From: Candidatus Methylomirabilota bacterium
GTDB lineage: Bacteria; Methylomirabilota; Methylomirabilia; Methylomirabilales; CSP1-5
Assembly: GCA_022615475.1 (NCBI GenBank)
Contig: JAKEGQ010000109.1
Span: forward strand, 1-5,629
Direction: 5' to 3'
Length of the DNA stretch: 5,629 nucleotides
Position 1 is the first letter of the stretch. The number at the start of each line of letters is the position of its first letter. Shown here in pieces: positions 1 through 5,629 of this stretch. Below the pieces are notes generated by a model, which searched no databases, was not told where the DNA came from, and worked only from the letters and a program-made list of their open reading frames with translations. Made by a program: the position numbers and the translations under genes.

Positions 1-1742
1 CTTCACACGACGACCCGCGACTCCGGGAGACGCTCGAGGCGCTGCAGGGGCGCGCCGAAACCTTCTCCCAGCGGTACCGGAAGACCATCAATGTCCCCCG
101 GGGGCCAACCGCATCGCACCTCCTCGAAGCCCTGCGCGATCTTGAGGCGATCGAGGAGGGCATGAGCCGCGTGGCCACGTACGCCGGTCTCTTGTACGCC
201 TCGGATAGTCTCCGGCCGGAGTACCAGGACCTGCAACAGCGGGTCGAACAGTGGCTGACCGGCGTCCGGAACCGTCTGCTCTTCTTTGATCTGGAGTGGC
301 TCGACCTGGAGGAGTCAGCGGCGGCGCGGCTGATCGCCGACCCTGTGCTGACAGGCTACCGCCATTACCTTGCCCACGGACGGCGGTACCGACCTCACAA
401 GATGAGCGAGGCGGAGGAACAGGTCGTCAATGAAAAGGACAACACCGGTCGGCGGGCCTTCGGGCGTCTCTTCACCGAACTCCTCTCCTCCCTGAGTTTC
501 CCCCTCGAGGATGAGGGGACCATTCGGGAACTGACGATGCCTGAACTCCTGTCGATGCTCCACCGGGCCGATCGGGGGCTTCGGGCCCGGGCGATGGAGA
601 CCCTGTTTGAGGTCCTGGGCCGGAACGAGCTCGTCCTCACCTTGACCTATGACACGCTGATCCAGGACCACCTCACGATGGATCGGCTGCGCCATTATCC
701 CGACCCGATGGCCGAACGGCACCTGTCAAACGAGATCGACCACGCGGCGGTCGAGCAGATGATGGAGGTCACCGAAGCCAACTACGGGATCGCCCAGGAC
801 TATTTCCGCCTCAAGGCAAAGCTCCTGCGACTCGACCGGCTTGCCCTCTACGACCAGTACGCTCCGGTCGGCGGGGAGCTTCCGGCGTGCACCTTCGCAC
901 AGGCCCGGGCCACCATCGTCGAGGCCTTTCGGGCCTTCGCGCCCCGGTTCAGCGACATCGCACAGGACTTCTTCGGCCGACGCTGGATCGATGCGGAGAT
1001 TCGAAAGGGGAAACGGGGCGGGGCGTTTTGTGCTTCGCCCTCCCCCGAACTGCATCCGTACATCCTGTGCAACTATACCGATACCCTCCGCGATGTCATG
1101 ACAGTTGCCCATGAGCTTGGCCACGGGGTCCATGGTGTCCTGGCCAGCGGCCAGACCCTCTTCAATTACGATCCGCCCCTGATTACGTGTGAGACCGCTT
1201 CGGTTTTTGGGGAATTTCTCGTGTTCGACCAGATGCTCGACAGACACCGGGACCCGCGCGTGCAACTCGCCCTGCTGTGCGGCAAGATCGAGGACGCATT
1301 CGCGACGGTTTTCCGGCAGAACGTCCTGACGCGGTTTGAGGAGGCCGTGTTTGGGGCGCGGGCGGGGGGACGCCTGACAGCCGAGGGGTTGGCGGCGGCC
1401 TGGCTGGCGGCAAATGGCCGCTACTACGGTGACGCCGTCGAGATGGTTCCCGGATACCGCCTGGGATGGTCCTATATCCCGCACTTCATCCACACGCGCT
1501 TCTACTGCTACAGCTATGTCTTTGGTCAACTGTTGGTCCTCTCCCTCTACCGAATGTACAAAGAGGAAGGGCCGTCCTTCGTTCCACGATACCTGGAGTT
1601 TCTTGCGGCGGGGAGCTCAAGCGCCCCCGAAGCCCTCCTGAAGCCGCTCGGCGTGGATTTCCGTGACCGCAGCTTCTGGCAGAAGGGCTTCGATGAGATC
1701 AAGACCCTCGTAGATCGAGCCAGGGCTCTAGCCAGCTTATAG
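1..1742 (+). CDS. pepF: M3-family oligoendopeptidase F-like zinc metallopeptidase, 5' end outside window
   Basis: This is a cytosolic zinc endopeptidase of the thimet/PepF (M3) family, which cleaves short oligopeptides as a late step of protein turnover. The first ATG, at 162, is not the true start: the frame is open back to base 3 and reads like the helical PepF N-terminus (for example RAETFSQRYR). The gene therefore begins upstream; 579 residues are visible and perhaps a few dozen are missing. The zinc site is HELGH at 1110-1124, with the third-ligand glutamate in CETASVFGE, codon 1191-1193, 23 residues after the second His. The PepF-type motif before it (GGAFC then HPYILCNY) and the C-terminal block at 1467-1526 (WSYIPHF, FYCYSYVFG) are both present; in M3 enzymes this block supplies His and Tyr residues that stabilise the transition state. 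There is no signal peptide or membrane segment in the visible part. It looks like the pepF/M3 clade and appears intact to its TAG stop. Family assignment is firm; the substrate is unknown. Confidence 0.95.
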   Translation, partial: SHDDPRLRETLEALQGRAETFSQRYRKTINVPRGPTASHLLEALRDLEAIEEGMSRVATYAGLLYASDSLRPEYQDLQQRVEQWLTGVRNRLLFFDLEWLDLEESAAARLIADPVLTGYRHYLAHGRRYRPHKMSEAEEQVVNEKDNTGRRAFGRLFTELLSSLSFPLEDEGTIRELTMPELLSMLHRADRGLRARAMETLFEVLGRNELVLTLTYDTLIQDHLTMDRLRHYPDPMAERHLSNEIDHAAVEQMMEVTEANYGIAQDYFRLKAKLLRLDRLALYDQYAPVGGELPACTFAQARATIVEAFRAFAPRFSDIAQDFFGRRWIDAEIRKGKRGGAFCASPSPELHPYILCNYTDTLRDVMTVAHELGHGVHGVLASGQTLFNYDPPLITCETASVFGEFLVFDQMLDRHRDPRVQLALLCGKIEDAFATVFRQNVLTRFEEAVFGARAGGRLTAEGLAAAWLAANGRYYGDAVEMVPGYRLGWSYIPHFIHTRFYCYSYVFGQLLVLSLYRMYKEEGPSFVPRYLEFLAAGSSSAPEALLKPLGVDFRDRSFWQKGFDEIKTLVDRARALASL

Positions 1743-1829
1743 CTGAGAGTCGAGGGCTGAGGGTTGAGAGTCTTAATGGTAGACGATTCGTGCCTTGCGA
1801 CGCTGAACTCTCAACTCTCAACTCTCAAC
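1742..1829. repeat. Facing arrays of an imperfect GTTGAGA heptamer
   Basis: The left array (1742-1769) reads GCTGAGA, GTCGAGG, GCTGAGG, GTTGAGA. The right array (1802-1829) is the reverse orientation: GCTGAAC followed by three exact TCTCAAC units, the complement of GTTGAGA. The arrays face each other across a 32-base spacer (1770-1801). They could fold into a long imperfect hairpin. GTTGAGAGT at 1763-1771 pairs perfectly in three different registers (1807-1815, 1814-1822, 1821-1829). The left array starts on the last base of the upstream stop codon, and the right one ends just before the ribosome binding region of the TatD gene. There is no T-run, so it is not a classical terminator. Its role is unknown: it could be an mRNA hairpin, a transcription end or a dispersed intergenic repeat. 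Confidence 0.8.
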
Positions 1830-1840
1830 GAGGCGCGGCC

Positions 1841-2623
1841 ATGGAGCTCATCGACGCCCACGCCCACATGAGCGACGAGAGCTTTGGCGCCGATTTCGAG
1901 ACTGTGCTGCAGGCGGCGGCCGAGGCGGGAGTCGTGGGGATTGTGACGGTCAGCGAGAACCTGGGGGATGCGCACAGGATCCTGGAGCTGGCCGAAAAAT
2001 TTCCCCTCCTCAAACCCTGTGCGGGCCTGTATCCTGACACCCTGGACCTTGAGGCGGCCGAGGCCATGGTGGCCTTTATCCGGGCCCACGAGGATCGCCT
2101 GGTCGGGATCGGAGAGGTGGGGCTCGATCATTGGGTGGTCAAGGAGGCGAGTGGGCGGGAGATCCAGGAGCGGATGCTCGTCAAGTTTGTCGCGTTGTCA
2201 GAGGAGTTGGATCTCCCCCTCAACGTCCATTCTCGCTCTGCCGGGCGGCACACGGTCCGGTTCCTACGGCAGCATGGTGCGCGGAAAGTGCTCCTGCACG
2301 CCTTCGATGGGAAGGCATCGGCGGCCCTGGAGGGGATAGAGGCAGGCTATTACTTTTCCATTCCCCCCTCCGTGGTGCGATCCCGACAGAAGCAGAAGCT
2401 TCTCGACCGCCTCCCGCTCGACCGCCTCCTTCTTGAGACCGACTCGCCCGTTCTCGGACCCGACCCGGCCGCCAGAAACGAACCAAAGAACGTCCTGGTC
2501 TCCTGCCAGGCCATCGCGGCGGCGAACGGCGTATCGATAGAGGAGGTGGCTCGCGTGACGACCGAGAATGCCCGCCGGCTCTTTCCAAAGGCATTTCGGG
2601 CGTTCAATGCACGGTCTGGCTGA
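1841..2623 (+). CDS. TatD-family metal-dependent hydrolase (deoxyribonuclease-like)
   Basis: This is a 260-residue member of the TatD family, which folds as an amidohydrolase-type TIM barrel with two metal ions. Family members act as 3'-5' exonucleases or DNases, and many are of unproved substrate. All expected metal ligands are present: DAHAH at residues 5-9, Glu92 in IGEVGLD, His130 in NVHSR, His153 in LHAFDG and Asp201 in LETDSP. The length is normal for the family. The ATG at 1841 is chosen because MELIDAHAH is the usual N-terminus and GAGG at 1830-1833 sits seven bases upstream. The longer frame from 1790 would translate the heptamer repeat and is unlikely. The protein is probably cytoplasmic; no signal peptide is seen. 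It follows the peptidase gene by 98 bases on the same strand, so co-transcription is possible but the repeat lies between them. Whether it acts on DNA or on another substrate cannot be told from sequence. Confidence 0.93.
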   Translation: MELIDAHAHMSDESFGADFETVLQAAAEAGVVGIVTVSENLGDAHRILELAEKFPLLKPCAGLYPDTLDLEAAEAMVAFIRAHEDRLVGIGEVGLDHWVVKEASGREIQERMLVKFVALSEELDLPLNVHSRSAGRHTVRFLRQHGARKVLLHAFDGKASAALEGIEAGYYFSIPPSVVRSRQKQKLLDRLPLDRLLLETDSPVLGPDPAARNEPKNVLVSCQAIAAANGVSIEEVARVTTENARRLFPKAFRAFNARSG

Positions 2624-2726
2624 GAAGTACAGGGCAGAGTCCTGGGCGCACCGCGACGGGTACGCAAGATTCCGGCGGCTGGGCCACAGGTTTCGCCCCC
2701 GGAGAAGGCCGGGAGCAATGCTTGGG

Positions 2727-2732
2727 AAGGAG
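2727..2732 (+). promoter_or_regulatory. Strong ribosome binding site that sets the MarC start at GTG 2740
   Basis: AAGGAG lies seven bases upstream of the GTG at 2740. It falls inside the longer frame that opens at TTG 2722, which argues for the GTG. The protein then begins MREALLAFVALF, matching the usual short MarC N-terminus directly before the first membrane helix. The alternative TTG has a weaker GGGAG at 2711-2715. Confidence 0.75.
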
Positions 2733-2739
2733 TCTCGAG

Positions 2740-3318
2740 GTGCGGGAAGCCCTGCTTGCCTTTGTGGCCTTGTTCGTCGCCGTGGACATCCTGGGAATTC
2801 TGCCCATCTACCTTAGCCTCACGGCAGACTTACCGACCGAGGAACGAAGGCAGCTTCCCGGGCAGTCTGCGTTGACGGCGACCGGTGTGGGGGTCGGATT
2901 CCTCCTGCTTGGGGATCCGATATTTCGAGTCCTGGGGGTGAGTGTGGGGGATTTCCAGGTGGCGGGGGGAATTCTGCTCGTAGCCCTTTCGCTTCATGAT
3001 CTGATCAACCCGGGCAAGGTCCTCTCGCGGCCCGCGCCGACGGTCGGCGTGGTCCCCCTCGGAACACCGATGATCGTCGGACCGGCGGTCTTGACGACAC
3101 TCCTCATCCTCGTCCAGAGCCACGGGTATCCAATCACCTTGCTCGCCTTCGGTGTAAACATGATTCTGGCCTATGTGGGCCTCCGATATGCGAGAGTCGT
3201 GGGACACATCCTCGGTGAGGCGGGGTCCCGCGCGATCGGAAAGGTCGCCAGCGTCTTTCTGGCAGCCTTCGGCGTGAGTCTGGTGCGCCGAGGGTTGCCC
3301 GGGTTCGTGAGCCAATAG
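2740..3318 (+). CDS. MarC-family integral membrane protein
   Basis: This is a 192-residue polytopic inner-membrane protein of the MarC (UPF0056) family. Six hydrophobic stretches are visible, roughly at residues 4-27, 43-58, 70-88, 103-125, 131-150 and 168-185. Family signatures are the N-terminal helix ending in ILPIYLSLT, the GVSVGDFQVAGGILL segment near 66-80, and the re-entrant-looking VPLGTPMIVGPAVLTT near 105-120. The first-helix motif is DILG here rather than the commoner DPxG. The founding name implies multiple antibiotic resistance, but that role has not held up for E. coli MarC, and the transported substrate (if any) is unknown. The gene is preceded by 116 bases of non-coding sequence that may be structured and is followed 92 bases later by the protease gene. 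The start is GTG at 2740 because of the ribosome binding site. Family assignment is firm and function is open. Confidence 0.93.
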   Translation: MREALLAFVALFVAVDILGILPIYLSLTADLPTEERRQLPGQSALTATGVGVGFLLLGDPIFRVLGVSVGDFQVAGGILLVALSLHDLINPGKVLSRPAPTVGVVPLGTPMIVGPAVLTTLLILVQSHGYPITLLAFGVNMILAYVGLRYARVVGHILGEAGSRAIGKVASVFLAAFGVSLVRRGLPGFVSQ

Positions 3319-3397
3319 TCAAGGGTCGTGTCACGCACCACGTCCAGGCGGAACCCGGGGCGGCGGTGACGGATCCCTTCGGTTTCATGGCACGAGG

Positions 3398-3404
3398 AAG
3401 GAGG
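3398..3404 (+). promoter_or_regulatory. Strong ribosome binding site that sets the protease start at ATG 3411
   Basis: AAGGAGG lies six bases before the ATG at 3411. The frame also opens earlier (GTG at 3366), but this site and the immediate hydrophobic helix (DLIWVFFIFITV) favour 3411. The intervening residues look unlike family members. Confidence 0.85.
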
Positions 3405-3410
3405 GGTGCG

Positions 3411-4259
3411 ATGTCGTTCGGTGATCTGATCTGGGTTTTCTTCATCTTCATAACCGTCCAGCCGATGATCCGACAGCGGTGGCTCGAGGCGAGGCGTCTC
3501 CGACTCCTCACGCAACTGGAGGCCCAGCGGAGGAGCCGGGTCATTGCCCTCGTCCATCGGCAAGAGACCATGAGCCTGCTCGGCTTTCCCCTGTTTCGAT
3601 ACATCGACATTCAGGACTCCGAGGAGATCCTGCGGGCCGTCAAACTGACGGGGAACGACGTCCCCATTGACCTGGTCGTCCATACCCCTGGGGGGCTGGT
3701 CCTGGCCGCCTCGCAGATTGCCCATGCGCTCAAGAAGCACCCGGCGAAGGTGACCGTCTTTGTCCCCCATTACGCTATGTCCGGGGGAACGCTTATTGCG
3801 CTGGCTGCGGATGAGATCGTGATGGATGAAAATGCCGTCCTGGGCCCCGTCGACCCCCAGCTCGGCCAGGAGCCGGCGGCGTCGATCCTCCGCGTCCTGG
3901 AGCAGAAAGAAAAAAACGAGATCGATGACGCCACTCTGATCCATGCCGACATGGCAGAGAAGGCTCTGCGCCAGGTCCGGCAGTGCGTCACCTGGATCCT
4001 GGAAGAGCGGGTCGGCCGCGACCGCGCGGCGGCCCTGGCAGAGACCCTGAGCCAGGGCACCTGGACCCACGATTACCCCATCACCTTTGAGGAGGCCAAA
4101 GAGATGGGGCTGGCGGTGAGTCCGGCCATGCCCGATGAAATCCACGAGTTCATGTCCTTGTTTCCTCAGCCAGCCCGGCAGCGCCCCTCGGTCGAGTACG
4201 TCCCGCTGCCGTATCGCACCCGTCCCGGGGCCCCGTCCCGAGGCACCACCTCCTTTTGA
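3411..4259 (+). CDS. Membrane-anchored SDH_sah family serine protease (ClpP/crotonase fold)
   Basis: This 282-residue protein belongs to the SDH_sah family (formerly DUF114), distant relatives of ClpP and SppA. One N-terminal transmembrane helix (about residues 3-20) is followed by a basic, coiled-coil-like stretch (about 21-45) and then the protease domain. Landmarks are HRQETMSLLGFP near 52-63, HTPGG at 91-95 forming the oxyanion-type loop, the nucleophile candidate Ser124 in YAMSGGT, DEIVMD at 134-139, GPVDPQLG near 145-152 and DATLIHADMAEKA with His178 and Lys184. The Pfam family description gives a Ser-Asp-His triad in an order different from ClpP; Ser124, Asp148 or Asp180, and His178 are reasonable candidates, while a Ser-Lys dyad as in SppA is an alternative. 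It probably acts at the cytoplasmic membrane face, and the substrate is unknown. The final residues are encoded by a 13-base tandem duplication and a palindrome that overlaps the stop, so the C-terminal tail may have been altered recently. Confidence 0.93.
   Translation: MSFGDLIWVFFIFITVQPMIRQRWLEARRLRLLTQLEAQRRSRVIALVHRQETMSLLGFPLFRYIDIQDSEEILRAVKLTGNDVPIDLVVHTPGGLVLAASQIAHALKKHPAKVTVFVPHYAMSGGTLIALAADEIVMDENAVLGPVDPQLGQEPAASILRVLEQKEKNEIDDATLIHADMAEKALRQVRQCVTWILEERVGRDRAAALAETLSQGTWTHDYPITFEEAKEMGLAVSPAMPDEIHEFMSLFPQPARQRPSVEYVPLPYRTRPGAPSRGTTSF
4219..4244 (+). repeat. 13-base tandem duplication in the 3' end of the protease gene
   Basis: CCCGTCCCGGGGC (4219-4231) is followed immediately by CCCGTCCCGAGGC (4232-4244), matching at 12 of 13 bases. 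Thirteen is not a multiple of three, so gaining or losing one copy changes the downstream reading frame. Confidence 0.85.
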
Positions 4260-4269
4260 CAAGGGGAGG
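4249..4269. repeat. Short palindrome spanning the protease stop codon
   Basis: CCTCCTTTT (4249-4257) pairs with AAGGGGAGG (4261-4269) around a three-base GAC loop, giving nine pairs of which two are G-U. The protease stop TGA (4257-4259) lies in the top of the hairpin. No T-run follows, so it is not a standard terminator. It resembles the small CCTCCTT/AAGGAGG-type dispersed palindromes found in some bacterial genomes, but copy number cannot be judged from one window. Confidence 0.6.
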
Positions 4270-4333
4270 AAACTTGTTAGGTATACCGAGCTCGGCGAGG
4301 TCGAGTTGAACGCGGATGGGACGCCCGTCCCCC

Positions 4334-4339
4334 AGGAGG
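4334..4339 (+). promoter_or_regulatory. Ribosome binding site of the 99-residue protein
   Basis: AGGAGG ends four bases before the ATG at 4344. The spacing is short but the match is strong, supporting translation of an otherwise unrecognised gene. Confidence 0.65.
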
Positions 4340-4343
4340 CACG

Positions 4344-4643
4344 ATGGCAGGCGCACTGGACAAGAGCATCGTCTCTCGACTGACGACCGGCCTTCAGGCC
4401 ACCCCCGCCGTGAGTAGGGAGATGGTGGAGGCATTGAGCAAGCTTCTCGAGGAACTTCGGCAGCCCCGCGTGAGCGAGGCGGACGCCGAAAAACGCCTTC
4501 GAAAATGGCTGGAATCGGCGCCACCCCATGCGGCGGCAGTCCTGCAGTCGGTGATTTTCGGGTCGCTTTATCTCAGGATCGTCTCTGAAGATTCCTGGAT
4601 CCACAAGGTGTTCAGCACGCTCCCGACGCCTGCCCCCAAATAA
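4344..4643 (+). CDS. Small hypothetical protein, 99 residues
   Basis: I do not recognise this protein. It is supported by a strong ribosome binding site, by codons that mostly end in G or C like those of the neighbours, and by a clean ATG-to-TAA frame. The sequence looks helical. There is a charged middle (about residues 25-56, including EALSKLLEELRQP and EKRLRKWLES). It is followed by a more hydrophobic stretch near 61-80 (AAAVLQSVIFGSLYLRIV) that is too short and polar to call a sure membrane helix. There is no cysteine cluster, no catalytic motif and no signal peptide. It sits 84 bases after the protease gene on the same strand and could be co-expressed with it; a partner or accessory role would be a guess. 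The next gene on the right converges on it, so it is the last gene of the plus-strand run. Confidence 0.75.
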   Translation: MAGALDKSIVSRLTTGLQATPAVSREMVEALSKLLEELRQPRVSEADAEKRLRKWLESAPPHAAAVLQSVIFGSLYLRIVSEDSWIHKVFSTLPTPAPK

Positions 4644-4733
4644 GGTGCGGTTGTCTCCATGCGGAGAGGTGACCGGCGGGCTCGGGGGATGCCACCGTCG
4701 GCCTCTGGGTGGGGTCGGTGCCGAACGCTTCTG
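4644..4733. other. Convergent gap between plus-strand run and the minus-strand cyclase gene
   Basis: Both flanking genes end here, so transcripts from both sides must stop in or beyond it. Only weak stems are visible: TCTCC (4654-4658) with GGAGA (4663-4667) around an ATGC loop, and CACCG (4693-4697) with CGGTG (4716-4720). Neither has a T-run on either strand. I see no convincing intrinsic terminator; Rho-dependent ending or simple overlap is possible. Confidence 0.4.
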
Positions 4734-5629
4734 TTAGCCCGTGCCCTCGGGGGTCCCAGGCTTCTTGCGTAGGTGCAGCTCAATATGGGCAGGGTTGATG
4801 CCTGCGAGTTGCAGGCCCACGGGGAGTTTGATGTCCTTGGCGGAGATACTGTACCGCTTGAATCCGGCACTGGCCTTGTTCAGGTCGATAGAGACCTGGA
4901 GCTGGCTGGGATCCAGAAAGTAGTCCAGCATCATCCGCGACCCTCGGACGCGGACCTGTACCTCCTGAATCCGATTATCTTCGATGGTGAGATCCTTGGG
5001 GATGTTGACGTAGACCACCGGGATCGAGATCCCCCTCTCGTCATTCTTTTGTCCCACCAGGACGAATAAGAGAAGGCTCACCCCGACCACCGTTGCCAAC
5101 TTGGGGCGCCAGTTTCGGGTGATGAGGGCAATGACCGAATCCGAATCCGGGCGCTTCGGCGTCGCCTCGCGCGGCTTGAGCCGCTCGGTGAGCCAGGCAA
5201 GCAGGTCGGTGGCACTATAGACCAGGTTAATCGTTCCCGCCTCGACGACCGAAACCGTCCCTCGCTCCTCGGAGACCACCACGGCGACTGCATCCGACTG
5301 CTCGGTAATACCCAGGGCCGCCCGGTGCCGGGTCCCGTAAAAGTAGGCGAGCTGGGGATCGTCTGACAGCGGGAGCACGCAGCCCGCACGATAGGCCCTC
5401 CCGCCCCTCAAGTACAGGGCTCCGTCATGGAGCGGAGTGGGGTCGGTAAAGATCGTCTCGAGTAGCTCCTCGCTGATCTGGGCATCGATCAACGTTCCCG
5501 GAGTCTTCAGCAGCGGCTCGATGAAGTCGTACCGTTCAAACACGAAGAGTGCGCCGTGCCGCTTGGCGGCGAAGGTCATGGCGGTCTGGGCCACGGTGGC
5601 CAGGGTCTGCTCCTGGAGTTGCACCTGGC
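4734..5629 (-). CDS. cdaA: CdaA-type diadenylate cyclase fused to a YbbR domain, 5' end outside window
   Basis: The enzyme would make cyclic di-AMP from two ATP. Numbering from the GTG at 5624, the diadenylate cyclase (DAC) domain covers about residues 1-150. It carries RHGALFVFER (22-31), the active-site PLHDGA with Asp67-Gly68-Ala69, the GTRHRAALG block (97-105), and VVSEERG (116-122). A linker leads to one hydrophobic helix (about 174-191, after NWRPKLA), and then a YbbR domain (about 198-287: IPVVYVNIP, then VQVRVRGSRMMLDYF, then VSIDLNKA). In B. subtilis-type systems the YbbR domains sit on CdaR, a separate membrane protein encoded next to CdaA that modulates the cyclase. Here one YbbR domain is on the same chain. 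The frame stays open past GTG 5624 to the window edge, and CdaA normally starts with three membrane helices, so those are probably encoded just outside. Nothing in the cyclase signature residues looks damaged. Domain calls are strong; that the fusion self-regulates is inference. Confidence 0.92.
   Translation of the reverse strand, partial: QVQLQEQTLATVAQTAMTFAAKRHGALFVFERYDFIEPLLKTPGTLIDAQISEELLETIFTDPTPLHDGALYLRGGRAYRAGCVLPLSDDPQLAYFYGTRHRAALGITEQSDAVAVVVSEERGTVSVVEAGTINLVYSATDLLAWLTERLKPREATPKRPDSDSVIALITRNWRPKLATVVGVSLLLFVLVGQKNDERGISIPVVYVNIPKDLTIEDNRIQEVQVRVRGSRMMLDYFLDPSQLQVSIDLNKASAGFKRYSISAKDIKLPVGLQLAGINPAHIELHLRKKPGTPEGTG

Noticed and set aside
162..1742. ATG at 162 as the start of the PepF-like gene
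   Set aside because: The same frame is open to the left edge and encodes typical PepF N-terminal helix sequence, so 162 is an internal methionine.
1790..1840. Longer TatD protein starting at 1790
   Set aside because: The extra residues are encoded by the heptamer repeat; MELIDAHAH from 1841 is the family-like N-terminus and has GAGG at a good distance.
2680..2739. Cobalamin riboswitch-like strings (GCCACAGG, GAAGGC) before MarC
   Set aside because: The B12 box (AGCCAGGAGACC-like) is absent and the gap is too short for the full aptamer.
4274..4309. Short frame from TTG 4274 behind GGGGAGG
   Set aside because: It encodes only 11 residues and uses low-quality codons; the purine run is better explained as the right arm of the palindrome.
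3171..4604. 477-residue minus-strand open frame opposite the MarC end, the protease and the small gene
   Set aside because: It is antisense to well-recognised genes, has no recognisable domain and is expected by chance in GC-rich coding DNA. The same holds for the 267-residue minus-strand frame at 726-1529.
4654..4667. Hairpin TCTCC-ATGC-GGAGA as an intrinsic terminator
   Set aside because: The stem has only five pairs and no T-run follows on either strand.

Overview
The window is GC-rich, and most codons in the real genes end in G or C. It holds six protein genes packed with short gaps. The families are an M3 oligoendopeptidase of the PepF type, a TatD-type nuclease, MarC, an SDH_sah/ClpP-like protease and a CdaA-type diadenylate cyclase. 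Together they suggest a free-living, GC-rich bacterium, possibly an uncultured lineage near NC10/Methylomirabilota, Rokubacteria or the old Deltaproteobacteria. That placement is an impression from gene style and from a heptamer repeat, not a demonstrated fact. No rRNA, tRNA, CRISPR array, transposase or phage gene is visible.

Layout, plus strand: (1) the PepF-like metallopeptidase runs in from the left edge and ends at 1742. Its reading frame is open back to base 3 with family-like sequence, so the start lies outside the window. (2) A 98-base gap carries facing arrays of an imperfect GTTGAGA heptamer. (3) A TatD-family metal-dependent hydrolase starts at 1841. (4) A 116-base gap partly resembles a c-di-GMP-I (GEMM) riboswitch but lacks several key elements. 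(5) A MarC-family membrane protein starts at GTG 2740, behind a strong ribosome binding site. (6) A membrane-anchored SDH_sah/ClpP-fold serine protease starts at 3411, also behind a strong site. Its 3' end carries a 13-base tandem duplication and a small palindrome over the stop codon. (7) A 99-residue unrecognised protein ends at 4643.

Minus strand: reading in from the right edge and ending at 4734 is a diadenylate cyclase domain fused in one polypeptide to a transmembrane segment and a YbbR domain. In the classical arrangement, CdaA and its YbbR-domain regulator CdaR are separate neighbouring genes. The fusion is the most interesting object here. It converges on the plus-strand genes across a 90-base gap, so no glmM follows it directly.

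The five plus-strand genes are co-oriented and could be partly co-transcribed, but their functions (peptide degradation, DNA/metal hydrolase, membrane transport-like, membrane proteolysis) do not form one clear pathway. No convincing promoter or intrinsic terminator could be identified by eye.
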